Shown here: positions 1-13,114 of the stretch, piece after piece
How positions within the stretch are numbered: the stretch's first letter is position 1
Layout: each line of letters begins with the position of its first letter
Source: Adineta steineri
Taxonomy: Eukaryota > Rotifera > Eurotatoria > Adinetida > Adinetidae
Reading direction: 5' to 3'
Assembly (NCBI GenBank): GCA_905250115.1
Contig: CAJNOI010000019.1
Span: 184,030 to 248,029, forward strand
DNA: 64,000 nt
Made by a program: the position numbers and the translations under genes
Notes under the pieces: generated by a model
The model's database searches: none
What the model was told of the DNA's origin: nothing
The model's input: only the letters and a program-made list of their open reading frames with translations

Positions 1-1188
1 TTGTACGTCGTAAATCTTCAGTTAATTGTTGATTAGCTAAATGAGCTTGATCAATTTGATCACGTAAAACTGTATTCAATTGAACAAGATTATTAGTTCT
101 ATAAATAGAAGAAAAAAATATTGAAAGTCGTAATTAATTTAATACATACTTTTGTTTTTCAGTTTCGAGTGTAATTGTTGTTTCATCTTGCTCATCATCA
201 TTTTCTCTTGTACGAGAATCATTCATCATTGTCGATCTCGATGATAATAAAACATGATTAGATGACTATAGAAAATAAATATGTAATCATTTGATTTCTC
301 CTAATATTAAGACTTACGGAAAGTCGAAGACGTTCCATATCTTCTTTATGTTGTTCCATTAATATTTCCAGTTCTGTACATCGATTTTTATATTGAAGAA
401 CCTATTTATTTTTTTGTTATTTATAAAAAAAACTTGAAAATAACTATAGATTTACTTTTTGTTGAAGTTTTTGTACAAGTTGTGCTTGTTTCTGTTGTCC
501 TTCTTGATAATTAGATAATTTTCGTTTATAATTTTGATGTTCTTCTTCAAGTTTTCGTCGTAAATCAATATTTTGTTGAACAAGAATATGTCCTTCTGAG
601 TCTCCGCTATTCATATCTGTTGCTATATCAAAACCTTGTGCACGTAATGATTGTTCGAGCTAAATGAAATATTCCTAATTTTCTTCTTCTTTTTAAAATA
701 AATAAATTATTTCAATAGGAAAAAAAGTTTTGATTTTAAATTTATTCGAAATACTGAAGAATGTTTGTTAATCATTATAATTGAGACGTCTTTCTTTTTT
801 ATTATAACAATATGGTAGTTTGACAAGGTTTTAAAAATAAAAGAAAATTTCCAAAAAATTTCATTTTACTTACCCGATCCGATAAGGCATTATAACGAAT
901 ACTTAATTCATCTTTTTCTGCTCGAGATAAATTAAGCATTGTTTCAACACGATTTAATTCATCATTTAAAAATCGATTTTCATCAGCTAGTTGAGAAGGA
1001 TTTGTTGTTGCCATTTGATTTCGATTTGATATTTGATTTGAAAAAGTAAGTGGTGATCGAGATGGTGTTAATGGGAGTGTATTAATGTTACTTAAAAGAT
1101 TGTCTTGTGTTCGACTATGAATAGAAGTAATGCGGTTGTCATCGCCGTCATCATCATCATCATCATGAGAAAAAACTTCTTCAAGACG
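1..1188 (-). CDS. CROCC: Rootletin (ciliary rootlet coiled-coil protein), N-terminal part, cut by left edge
   Basis: Rootletin forms the striated rootlet that anchors basal bodies and links centrioles. Exons read on the minus strand: 1188-874, 659-456, 401-318, 265-150 and 98 to beyond position 1, all with GT-AG borders and continuous frame. The translation is an acidic and Ser/Asn-rich head (a run of Asp near 1150), then continuous coiled coil. Recognisable rootletin segments are DENRFLNDELNRVE, RAEKDELSIRYNALSDR, SNYQEGQQKQAQLVQKLQ and VLRDQIDQAHLANQQL, in the same order as the vertebrate N-terminal region. Position 1188 follows a pyrimidine tract plus CAG, so it looks like an acceptor rather than the true start; the ATG made with that CAG is probably fortuitous. 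The rest of the protein lies to the left of the window. Family assignment is secure from the order of these blocks. Confidence 0.88.
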
Positions 1189-1812
1189 CTGCAAAAAAAG
1201 AAAAAAAAAAGAAGCTTATTTGCTTTTGTTCACGGTGGAATTTTGATAAAAAAATCAACTTGTTCTCGTAATAATCAAAGACGAGAAAAATACATACAAC
1301 TGAGGATTCTGGAATGTTATCGTCAGCCATATGAGAACTACAACAAAATTTTTCTCAATTCAAATTAATCGATTGATGTATGTGTCAATTGACATTTATT
1401 CTAGTTTTTTTTACTAATATGTCAAATGAATGAAGAGTAAGGAAATTTCTGGTTATTATTAAAATATCGAAGAGTATGAATAAAAAAAGAAATGTAATTA
1501 AAAAAAGAAACTTTTTATTATTTTTTAACAATCGAGTATTGGATCACGAAAACTTATGTTGATTTTCTGAGTTAACATATGTTTCAACGTCATGAGAAGA
1601 ATCTAAACAAATGCTTGATTAAGTCACAGAGAGAGAACAAAGAGAAAATTATTGATTTTATTATAAACTATACATTACAGAAAAAAAAGAGAGAATGGGA
1701 GAGAGACAGACAGAGAAAGAAATGTCTCGACAAAAGTAAAAATCACTGTGGTTATGTGGTTACTTAATTAACAAGTATGTAAATTTGATCTATGAATAAA
1801 TAAAACAATCAC

Positions 1813-3029
1813 CTGTATACTTTTCTGTAAATGATATGATAAAGCATGCATATTGTATGATATTTGTATAGCTGGAAGAAATCAAAATTCGATTCAAATG
1901 AAAAGATCAAACATCGAAATTCACATTCCTTTCTCTCTTTCCTCTTTCTTTTTCTTCTTTTTGTTAAATAGTGAACTAAAAATCGATCATACGAGTCAAA
2001 ACTGCTCTTCTATGTTTATCTAACATACTCGTCAAAATAACTTGAAGTTTTAGTTCAATATGTTCATCTCAAATATCTTCTTCTTAGCAAAAATATTTCT
2101 ATTTTCTTTTTTCATATAGAAAAATTTGCTAAATTTATTGAAATGTTAATAATTTTATAAAATTAAAAAAAAAACGTTAGTTTATGAATATTTATTAGAC
2201 TTTCTTTTTTTTGTGTCATTTGAATATTTTCTTTTTGTTATTTCAAGGTTTTATAGTCATTCACTTTTTTCCTATGTTTAACAAACGATGGTGCTTGTTA
2301 AAATGAAAGACAAACAACATACATTTTTTTGCATCAAGTACGTTCGTTCGATGATATGTAATGGCTTCTACTAAAATTATGTTTCCTCTTGTATATACTG
2401 TCTATGTATGTGAACAAGGGAGACGAGATGAAAGAGTTTCTTTCTCCTCCAATAAAGCGTATAAAAGAGAAAAGATTGTATTATTTTGCTCTGGGATATA
2501 TAAAAGCATACCAATAGACATCAATAGGTAAAAATTATGTGTTATTATAAACGTTTGCTTAAGAGTATTGTAATGATTGACAAAATCAGAGTTTAATGAG
2601 GAATAAAACGAAATATGAGATCTCTAAAGTTGTATGATGTATATATAATATTTCAAAGCAAGGTCTTTATTTTAAAATTAAAATAAAATTAGAATATATT
2701 TCATATATATAAAATTTTCTACTTACGAAGAGAATATTTGATCACTGGGAACACCAAAATCAATATAATCTATAAGAGAAAAATCATCGATATAGATTAC
2801 TTTATAATAGAAGAATATGAATAGTTTAATTAGTTGTCATATGAAAACGATATAAAACTAATGATAGATGCCTAAAGGGATCTTTTACTACTAAACACTC
2901 AAAAAAGCAAAAACAAAAAGATGTAATCACATTCTGCTGATGGAAGAACACTTCACACCTATAATGCCATAAAGAATTGTTCAATGAAAAGTAACTAAGC
3001 AACACACCTGTACATGTATGAATAGTCAT
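1813..3029 (-). other. Candidate 5' exons of the rootletin gene (unproven)
   Basis: Three short open segments with splice-like borders lie upstream of the first secure rootletin exon: 1871-1813 (acceptor CAG, donor GTGATT), 2769-2727 (acceptor TAG, donor GTAAGT), and a possible start exon opening at an ATG near 3029 (MTIHTCT, donor GTGTGT). The first can join in frame to the exon at 1188. The 2769 exon in its best reading (DYIDFGVPSDQIFSS) does not give a continuous frame through the 1871 exon, so a further exon is missing or one call is wrong. The sequence is otherwise A/T-rich with no recognisable gene. Confidence 0.25.
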
Positions 3030-3689
3030 CGATTATAGAGGCATGAAAATGATTATTTATTTTATTGAAAGTTTCTTTTTTTCTGAAATATTATAAAAAT
3101 AAGAAAAATAAATTATAATAAAAATATTTTTACGATTGGAACACTTTGCTTATAATTGAATAAAGCGCGATATCAAAAAAACAAATATATCAAGTTAAAT
3201 TTATTGAGTAAACTCAATCGTAATCTTTATTATTCAAACTGTAAATATCATAGTAAGAAAATAGTGAAATAGATTTTTATTTGCAAAAGAAAAAACTATA
3301 TTTTACTATTGTTTGTTTGTTGTACTGACTAACGCCATCTGCACCAGTTTTTCTCAAAATTCAATTTATTATAGGACTGCATTCTTTCTATTTGATGAAT
3401 TTGAATTCTTTTACCGTAAAAAAGAATAACATCCGATGACATGTTTTTCCAGACAAGATCGTTTAGTTCCGCACATTTTATTAATTAAAAAACTATTTTT
3501 AGTATTGAATTAATTTTCCTTTCCTAGATAGATGAGGAATTCCGAATCATGAAATACTTCGATATAATCAACTCTGTTAGATTGATGATAAAAAAAGACG
3601 TGACAATACTAACGTTAAGAAAAATGAAAAAATTGTTGTGAAGAATTGAATAATTGTTTAAATAGTTCGATGTATTCAATTTTACAAAC

Positions 3690-3712
3690 ATTTTATATAT
3701 ATATATATATAT
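3690..3712. repeat. (TA)n microsatellite
   Basis: An uninterrupted TA dinucleotide run about 270 bp upstream of the uracil-DNA glycosylase gene. Confidence 0.8.
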
Positions 3713-3978
3713 GTTTTCCGCATAGGAATCATGTAAGAAGAATATCGACGGATGTTTAGGTGTTTGTTATGGAACTTTTAGGCATCTTTCGAAGGGGTTG
3801 TTGTTATTGTCCATTGGAAGAAATATAGGCGAAAGCATCGTTTTTAGTATTGGATGTTGATGCGATATAATACTAACTATCGTCTATCTGTTCTTTTTCT
3901 CCGTATACATATGCTCTTAATGCAATGAAATAAATGTTCGAATAAAAATATTTTATTTTGAACTAATTAATATTAAAG

Positions 3979-5155
3979 ATGAATAAAATATACATTGAAA
4001 CAAAATTGTTCAAGATGTTTCTCAAACGAAATTTATCGATTCATTGCAAATCGGCTTCTATTTTTAATCCAATACGAACATTATCAGCAGTTTCGCAACC
4101 AGAAATTAAACAAGAAAATAATATTGAAAATGATTTAATAATAGAAAAAGCGAAAATTGATGCGAAAAAAACACGTGGATTGGTAGTTAATATGGGTATG
4201 TCATGGTATAAAGCATTTGAAAGTGAATTTTCAAAAGACTATTTTCTAGAAGTATGAATTTGTTTATTTGAAATTATAAATTTTTCTTATTATTATATTA
4301 ATAGTTAGCAAATTTTATTGCTGATCAACGTGAAAAACGTATAGTCATATATCCAAAACCACGTTATGTATTCACATTTACACGTATGTGTAAATTGGAT
4401 CAAGTTAAAGTTGTTATAGTTGGACAAGATCCATATCATGGACGTAATCAAGCACATGGTCTTAGTTTTTCAGTACGCAAAAATATTCTACCACCACCTA
4501 GGTTTTGTGAATACTTTTTTCTTTTTATAAATATAAATTTTATAATTATCTAGTCTACAAAATATATTCAAAGAACTTCAAAATGATATACCTGATTTTA
4601 TTATACCAAACCATGGAACATTATCTGGTTGGGCAACACAAGGTGTTTTATTACTTAATTCTTGTTTAACAGTTGAAAAAGGTCGAGCAAATTCTCATAG
4701 AGGAAAAGGATGGGAAATATTCACAGTATAACATTGTTATTCATATATGTTTTTTGTTAAAGGAAACTTTTATTTAGGATACTATTATTCAATATCTCAA
4801 TGATCATTCATCAAATATCGTCTTTTTACTTTGGGGTAGAGATGCTCGAATAAAAGGTGCTCAAATTGATAAAGTAAAATTATTAGATTTTTGTTGAAAA
4901 TATCTTACATAGATTTCTATGCTTTATATTCAGACACGCCATCATATATTAACAGCTGCCCATCCATCTCCATTATCTGTGTATAATGGTTTTATGGGTT
5001 GTAAAGTAAATAATCAGTTCAATTGGTTTTCAATTATTAAAATGAATTTGTTTTTCTAGCATTTTTCTAAAACAAATGCTTATCTTAAAGCTGCAGATCT
5101 TTCAGAAATCGATTGGTCATATTTACCATATGAAGATGAACTATCAATAAAATAA
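3979..5155 (+). CDS. UNG: Uracil-DNA glycosylase, family 1
   Basis: Excises uracil from DNA to start base-excision repair. Six exons: 3979-4251, 4305-4501, 4554-4725, 4778-4873, 4934-5005, 5060-5155, giving about 301 residues, the usual UNG length. Diagnostic motifs are present: the water-activating loop GQDPYHG in exon 2, [12 protein letters not shown] across the exon 2/3 join, GVLLLN in exon 3, FLLWG in exon 4, and the DNA-intercalation loop HPSPLS in exon 5 followed by HFSKTN. The catalytic Asp (in QDPYH) and His (in HPSPLS) are both visible. The N-terminus is basic and Ser-rich ([10 protein letters not shown] from the second ATG at 4015), consistent with a mitochondrial presequence; an unstructured stretch then precedes the fold. 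Either ATG (3979 or 4015) could start. The gene ends only 28 bp from the stop of the convergent GTPase gene. Confidence 0.95.
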
Positions 5156-5183
5156 ACTTCTCTTTTCTTTCATTGTTGGCTAT

Positions 5184-6803
5184 TTATTTTATTCTTTCAC
5201 GCCATTCATCTGTAATTAACTCATCATACTGTTTTCTTAAATATAACATGAGTTTATCGATATTTATTTTTTCTATTGTTGATATCGGTAATAAAGGATA
5301 TGGAATATATTGTCGAGTTTGATCAAATTGACGTTTAGCATCAGGATCATCCATTTTATTTCCAATAACAGTTATGGGTTTTTTAGTTAAATCCATTTTA
5401 TAGTCATGTAATTCATTCATTAATAAATCATATTGTTCCCATGGACGTTCAACACTCATATCAATAATAAGAAGTAATGCTAAACATCGTTCAATATGAC
5501 GTAAGAATTGACTTCCTAAACCTTGTGCTTGTTTACTAGCACCAGGTACAATACCTGGAACATCAGCGACTAAAATAAATCGTATACAATCAGATGAAAT
5601 TTAACAAAGAATCAAACCATGAATTTGTATAAAATCATCATATTCAATTGTACCAAGTTGAGGTTGACGTGTAGTAAATTCATAATCACCAACAATTGGT
5701 CGTGCTCGTGAAATAGTTCGTAGAAGACTACTTTTACCAGCATTTGGAAATCCAAGCTAAAGACAATATTGAAAAAAATTGCAGGATTAACCATTCAAAA
5801 AAAAAAAGAATCAATGTTTTACCAAACCAAAATGTGCTATAAGTTGGAGTTCAAGTTTATATTTTTTCTTATCACCACTAGCACCCAATTCACATTCAGT
5901 TGGTGCTCGATTCATATTTGATAAGAAATAATAATTTCCTTTACCACCTATACAAATAACATAAAGAAAAAAAACTAGATTTTATATTGATATTCTTACA
6001 CTAACCTCATTATCTCACCTAAACCTCCTCGTGCAGCAATAAATTTTTGTTCATGTTTTACTAATTCACAAGCCATATTTCCATTCATTTTCTTTACAAT
6101 TGTACCTACAGGTACCTAGAAAAGTAAATGCAGATATAAATAATTAAAATATACTTAAACGAGTTTACTTGAACTGTAAGATGTTCAGCAGATTTGCCCT
6201 TTTTGAAATTTGCTTCACCTGGTTCACCATTATCAGCTATATACATTTTCTTGATATTATTTAATGATGTAAGATGTTTTGATGCTACAAAACAAAAATT
6301 CGATTATAGATAAAATTCATCTGCAGGCTATTTCTTCATTTTTCGAATAATCGAGTTTGGACTAATTCCAAATATTAGGATATAACTCAATATATTCAAT
6401 AAACACAAATTTTCTACTGCTATTGGAAACTACAGTGTAAATATAATATACTCTTATAATGAACAAAACTGAATAGTATCAATTGATGGTGTATATTTTT
6501 ACCTTGAAGGATAATGTGCGCACCATTGCCTCCATCTCCTCCATTAGGTCCGCCAAATTCATTCTGAAATGTTTTTGAAAATGACGATCTTCCATCGCCA
6601 CCTTTTCCAGCAATTAATCGAATTTCAATTTCATCTTGAAACTCATTATCCTATATGAAAGATTTCATACATACATACATTTTTGTTTGTATTCATCTCA
6701 ATTACTTACAAAATCAATAGATGCTTTTGGTTTATTTGGTGCTAATGGTTTTGGATTCAATGATACTTTTGTTGTTAAACATCTTACAATAGTTCGAATC
6801 ATC
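5184..6803 (-). CDS. MTG2: Mitochondrial Obg-family GTPase (MTG2/GTPBP5)
   Basis: Obg GTPases help mature the large ribosomal subunit; MTG2 acts on the mitochondrial one. Seven exons on the minus strand: 6803-6710, 6650-6503, 6284-6169, 6115-6019, 5947-5823, 5756-5618, 5569-5184, about 367 residues. The N-terminus [12 protein letters not shown] looks like a mitochondrial presequence. The Gly-rich Obg fold follows ([44 protein letters not shown]). The G domain then shows the P-loop GFPNAGKSS, the G3 motif [17 protein letters not shown], and NKMDD as the G4 NKxD motif. Start chosen at 6803 because it is the first ATG in frame and gives the presequence. Tail-to-tail with UNG; both stop codons sit inside ATAAAATAA. 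Confidence 0.93.
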
Positions 6804-7076
6804 TTTTTTTTCTTTTTTCTTCTAATTATCTCAAAAAACAAAATAAGCAAGTTGATATATGTATATATTCTTCTGTTTACTTCTGAACAAAAACAAAAAA
6901 CCATTATAATCAGAAGTTACACTGTCGGGCAATGATTAGAAAGAAACAACAAGAGTGTTGGAAAGAAAAACAACAATAACAACAACAAGTTTGTTTAATT
7001 CATGTTCAGATAGATGTCTGACTAGGTTTACAAAATCGAAATTATAAGTTTTAATTTTTTTGTTATGAGTTTATTT

Positions 7077-8370
<1,294 letters not shown>

Positions 8371-8465
8371 CTAAAATCTAGAAGATCAATTGAATCATGT
8401 TCTTCTGTCTCATATAAACATACCAAAAAAAAAGAGGAAAAATCACATTGTCTATGCAACAAACA

Positions 8466-8746
8466 CCACACACACACACACGCACACGCACACGCACACA
8501 CAAATACACAACAGATCGTTTTAAAAAAAAGGAAAATGTCAAACACAAGAACACAAAATTCTTTTTTTTCGTTAGACTAACGACATACACACACTGCAAA
8601 AAGAAAAATGAAGAAAAACGTACACACGCGCGAGTATTATTGCAGCTACTCAAAAAAAATGAGATCGCAAGAACAAGAGAAATAAACAGAAAATGAAAAG
8701 CGAGAGAGAGAGAGAGAGAGATACACACGCACACACACATATATAT
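8466..8746. repeat. (CA)n/(CGCACA)n and (AG)n microsatellites
   Basis: Between PRMT1 and the TDP-43-like gene lie a CA-rich tract with CG variants (8466-8502), an AG run (8702-8721) and a second ACAC/ATAT run (8722-8746). These would read as GT/TG-rich in the PRMT1 5' flank and in the 3' flank of the RNA-binding gene. Confidence 0.8.
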
Positions 8747-8755
8747 GGATGATTT

Positions 8756-10357
8756 TCATCGATATGTATGATGTTGTGGACCCCATGGATCATTATTAAA
8801 TTCATTAAATTTTCCACTCGTTGATGGACCATTCGGATAATGATGATGATGACTATATGCATTCGTTGCTTGATCATTTATACCAGTCGCCCAATTATTA
8901 GCATCATATTTATTTGCTTGTTGTTGTTGTTGATGATGATGTTGTTGTTGTTGTTGCTGTTGTTGTTGTTGTTGTTGAAATGCTTGAAGAAAAGCTTGCA
9001 TCATATTTGGATTCAGCATTTGTTGTAAAAGTAATTGTTGTTGTTGTTGATCTGGATTATTGGAAGCTGTAGCACCGCCTGTATTACCACCGCCAGGCAT
9101 CATATTATTACCTGCACCATATTGTGAATAGGATGAAAAGTGGTGTGCATTCGTTGGTGGTATAGAGCGAACATTATGAAAATTACGATCTAAACATAAA
9201 TGAAAACGTTGAAGATTTTTGTAAATTATAAAACATAGGGATTAAGATTAAAGAAGAGTATTGTATAAATCTGTACGAAATTACCATGTTTTATGGTAAT
9301 CTATAATCAGTATAGAAAATATGGGTTGACGAAACAACAAAAATCTATCGAAATTCGCTAGTGTGAATGTCAGTTTTCTCTTTCTTGAGTTAAATATAAC
9401 CAAGATATATGTAACTTTTATTCTTAAAGTAGTATGTCCTATACAAATACAGTCAATGTCATGTATGTCTAAGTTTTCAACTGAATAATTCGGATACATA
9501 ATGAATTTGAAGTGAATAAAAACATAATATTTTTTTACCTGCTTTTGAACGTTTAAATTGACTGTCACTCGGTTTTCCTTTTGGTTCTGCCGGTCCGACA
9601 TGTACACTACATCTAAACAGAAATGAAAAAAAAGCCATCAAATAAATTCAATGTATTCATATATATTTTTATACCCATTAATGAAATGATCACCATACAA
9701 AGATGGAACAATAGATGATTCAAGAAATGTAACAAAAGCAAAACTTCTTGACGGACGAGGAATATACACATCGGTTACTTCGCCAAATCGTTTAAAATAT
9801 TGATTAAGATCATCAGCAGTAACAATTTCTATTATTAAAATGTATTTTTTTAAAATTTATATAAAAATATCTTTCTTACCTGGAAGACGGGCTACAAAGA
9901 CTTTACGTGCACATTCTGGTTCATGCATGCCAGGATTCTAAATAATAAACAAAAAAAAATTTTTGATTTAAAAAAAAATAGAACATAAATTTAACCTTTG
10001 AATCTGGAATTTTTAAGTCACATGTACGTCCATCAATATGATGACGTTTATTTAATGCATTCAATTGTGATTCATAATCTTTAAAACGAACAAAACCAAA
10101 TCCACGTGATTGACCTTGAGCATCACGTTTGATCTAAATTAGATGAAAAATTCTAATTGAAAAAAATCAATTAATAAAAAAATATATTTTACTTCACAAA
10201 AGACAAGTTCTCCAAATTGTTGAAAATAATTTCTGACATCTTCTTCATTCGATCGATAATTTATTCCAAGTACAATTAAATCTACACAACGTGATGGATC
10301 AATACGTTGATTTGATGATATATTGTTTACAAATGTTGTATTAGGGTCAATCTCCAT
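8756..10357 (-). CDS. TARDBP: TDP-43-like RNA-binding protein with Gln/His-rich tail
   Basis: TDP-43 is a nuclear hnRNP-like protein that binds UG-rich RNA and controls splicing. Six exons: 10357-10193, 10133-9996, 9937-9880, 9828-9675, 9612-9539, 9189-8756, about 340 residues. RRM1 shows DLIVLGI and RGFGFVRF; its context (FGELVFCE, RHHIDGRTCDLKIPDSK) matches TDP-43. RRM2 follows with KVFVARLP, YFKRFGEVTDVYIPRP, RSFAFVTF and CSVHVGPAEPK. The spacing between RRMs and the ISNAEP-like end of RRM2 (VHVGPAEP) separate it from other two-RRM proteins. The C-terminus is not Gly-rich as in vertebrates but a Gln/Asn/His low-complexity domain with a long polyQ around 8914-8985. The usual ubiquitin-like N-terminal domain is not visible; only about 20 residues precede RRM1 from this ATG. 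An alternative in-frame ATG lies at 10402. Confidence 0.85.
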
Positions 10358-10433
10358 GATGTATTTATTATTTCTATAGGATTTATTAAATAGGGATAAC
10401 ATTTGGAAGAAAGAAATAACAATTAAGATTTAC

Positions 10434-10484
10434 CTGACAAAGATCTTTTGAAATATACAATGTTTTAATCTGAATAGCCATACA
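10434..10484 (-). other. Possible upstream exon of the TDP-43-like gene
   Basis: A 51-bp segment bounded by a good acceptor (TTTATTTCAG) and donor (GTAAAT), oriented like the gene below it. It contains an ATG (MAIQIKTLYISKDLCQ). Joined to the next acceptor at about 10374 this reading hits a stop almost at once, so the segment may be a 5' untranslated exon with a short upstream ORF. In another frame it stays open into the RRM exon. It does not resemble the TDP-43 N-terminal domain. Confidence 0.3.
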
Positions 10485-10489
10485 CTGAA

Positions 10490-12135
10490 ATAAATTAAAA
10501 AAAAAGAAAATGAGATAGATGAAGATGAAATTTCACGGATAACAAAAAAAAATAAACAAACCAATCACTTTGACCGATCAAAGAGATATGAATGACTGGC
10601 TGAACTTTGTTTACAAAAAGAAAATTATCGTGAAAGAGATTATTAGATTGTTTTTAAAAAGAAATTAATCGAAGAAAATATTATTAAAAAATCAATTCGA
10701 TGAATTTTTATTTATTTTCTTTCTTAATATGAATTTATTGTGAGATAAATGAGTGACATCTTTAGATTATATTAATTTATTTTAAACCAATAAATAATGA
10801 GTATTTATTGTCTGATGATATTTACAATACAAAAAAAAACGGAAATTTGTTTTTGTAAAGAAATAAGTTTTTAATTATATTCAATTTTGATAAAAGATTT
10901 TTAATGAAATAAGAGATTGAGTTGTAGAATTTAAACTAGTCGATGAGGTATGGAGTCTTTAACTGAGTTTTATCACTGAAACACCAATAATGGTTGTTGA
11001 CACTGGTGAGTACTTTTAAAAAGATGTTTTTTCACTGCATAGCTCTTTCTCACTTATATATAATAGTATAGTAAATAATTTGTTTTACAGATCAACTATC
11101 AATGTTTGATCGAGCGAAGAAAAATAATTAAACCAAGCTGTACTTTAGGATTCTAATGGTTGACTGTAAATTCATTGATTATTGAATTGTAGAAACAAAA
11201 TGATAGCAATTAGTTGAGTCTATAGGATGACTTCTCAAAATTAAGAACAGCCTTGAGTAGGAATTAGAATGAATTTGTTCAGTTTGCATTATCTGAAAAG
11301 TAACTTTTTCAGTAAAATTGTGATAAATCTAAATTTTTCGTTTGCCAAAACGACGTACATTTTCATTCACATTTGATCGTCGTTAGCGATGAATACTAAC
11401 ATTTAATAACGAATATATTTAATATATACAATAAAAACTTAATCTTTCTGTTTTTTTTTGTAGATGTATCGTAATTAAAGCAAATAATACAGATGATATA
11501 CATCTATATAATTAATATTTATGGAATATTCAAACTTCTGAATTTATCTTTTGATAATATATATGATACATTGTATCTATATAAAAAAAAACACTTTCAG
11601 TGGTAGTTAATAAATGGAAATTGTCATACTCTATTGTACTTGCAAGGAAACCGTCCAAAGAATTTATACCCTATCTTTTGGCCATAATTAGACATCAATG
11701 AAAGATACAAACAGCGGAAGAGGATTTGGACTTTTGTGGCTTTGACCCCGAGATATCAAATTAAAAAGAAACTTTCCACAAGATCCAAGATTTACAGCAA
11801 AACCGTATTACCGAGTTTTGATATGAGACACATTAACATTTTATGCACAATTCACTCTAATGTGCGACGTTAATATGGTCAAAGTCTTACATCAAATCCT
11901 CTTCCACTTTTTCATCATTCATTGAGATCTACTTATGGGCAAAAGTTAGGATTTCAACGGACTCCTTTTCAAGTGTTCTCGTGCCTTAAATGACTCCCAT
12001 CTATCTTATAACATATTCGAAAATCATCGTAGCTAATGTAAATAATTTATGTATATGGAGGAGAATAATACAGATCGTTTAAATAATATTATATTAATTC
12101 AATGTATTATAGATTTTACTCTCTTTAGATAAATA
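10490..12135. other. Spacer between TDP-43-like gene and SDHC
   Basis: No coding exon with family similarity seen. A/T-rich. The segment 11637-11975 is a foldback element described separately. Confidence 0.6.
11637..11975. mobile_element. Diverged foldback (MITE-like) element
   Basis: Two long imperfect inverted arms: 11637-11748 and 11877-11975. Matching blocks, read outer to inner, include ACTTGCAAGGA / TCCTTTTCAAGT, TTTTGGCCATAATTAGA / TCTACTTATGGGCAAAA, CATCAATGAA / TTCATTGAGAT, GGAAGAGGATTTG / CAAATCCTCTTCC, and GGCTTTGACC / GGTCAAAGTC. The loop of about 130 bp has no ORF. No clear target duplication was found, suggesting an old insertion. Confidence 0.6.
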
Positions 12136-12950
12136 ATGTCCATCACACTTTTTCAACTTAATCGCCAACTACTTACGCGAGCATTGACTCGTACAGGTCC
12201 ATTGGCTATAAGGTAAAACAAAATCGATTTAAAGTTTTATTCCTATATTTCTTTAATTATATTTAGACAACAAAAAGCTACTTCTAGTACAGTTACACCA
12301 GAAGTAGCAAATTATCGAACAAAATCAGCTGAATGGGTAGCAACAAATGAAAATAAATTTAAACGTCCAATATCACCACATATAGCAATCTATCGGTAAT
12401 TAGAATTTATTTACTTTTTTTATAAAATTAAATATTTATAAATTTTTGCTATTTAGATTTCCTTTTCAAGTATTTACCTCTGGTTTTCATCGTCTTACTG
12501 GTGTAATGTTAAACACAAGTAAGAATATAAAACTTTTTCTGCTTTTCAAAAATAGAGTTTTTTGTGTCTAATCTTAGTGCTTTATACCGCTGGACCACTT
12601 GCATTTCTTGCTACAGGTCATAGTGCTGAAATATTACATTATATTTATACAAGTGATATACCAAGTTGGTTTATATTTTCAGTTAAAATGTTTATTGCTT
12701 TACCGTAAGTTATTTTCTGTAATTGAAGTGAATCGTAGTCTTATTTTCTTATTTTAAGTTTTTCATATCATACAATAAATGGTATTCGTCATATGGTAAT
12801 AGAATATTTTCAATAGAAAGAAATATATAAGTTTTATCTTATTTTGTTTAGGCATGGGATACAGGTGCAGGATTTGAACAATATGAAAAAATCAGTGCTG
12901 CTGTTATTCTTTTATCTTTTGTTCTTGCTGCTGGTCTTACTCAACTATAA
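12136..12950 (+). CDS. SDHC: Succinate dehydrogenase cytochrome b560 subunit
   Basis: One of the two membrane anchors of respiratory complex II in the inner mitochondrial membrane; it helps bind haem b and ubiquinone. Six exons: 12136-12212, 12267-12395, 12457-12518, 12578-12704, 12759-12795, 12852-12950, giving 176 residues, the family length. Seen: a basic presequence (RQLLTRALTRTGPLAIR), the SDHC signature RPISPHIAIYR, HRLTGVMLNT at the start of the first membrane helix, and SYHTINGIRHMAWD, containing the haem-ligand-type His and the NGIRHxxWD block. Three hydrophobic helices are evident. A polyadenylation-type AATAAA lies at 13079-13084. Confidence 0.94.
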
Positions 12951-13114
12951 ACAATTTGATTGATAAATATCAACATGATTTTCTTTCCTGATAGTTTCCT
13001 TTTCCTTAGATCTGTAAGACATGGCTTTTTTTTTCTTTAGTTTCTTTTTCTTCTTCCTTAGACATTGTAAAATTTTTAAATAAAAACAAAAGGAGACAAA
13101 AAAAAAGAGATAAT

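Noticed and set aside
8378..8877. Overlapping open frames on both strands in the CA/AG repeat region between PRMT1 and the TDP-43-like gene
   Set aside because: They are translations of microsatellites (runs of alternating Cys/Val, Thr/His, Ser/Leu) and overlap real exons in other frames.
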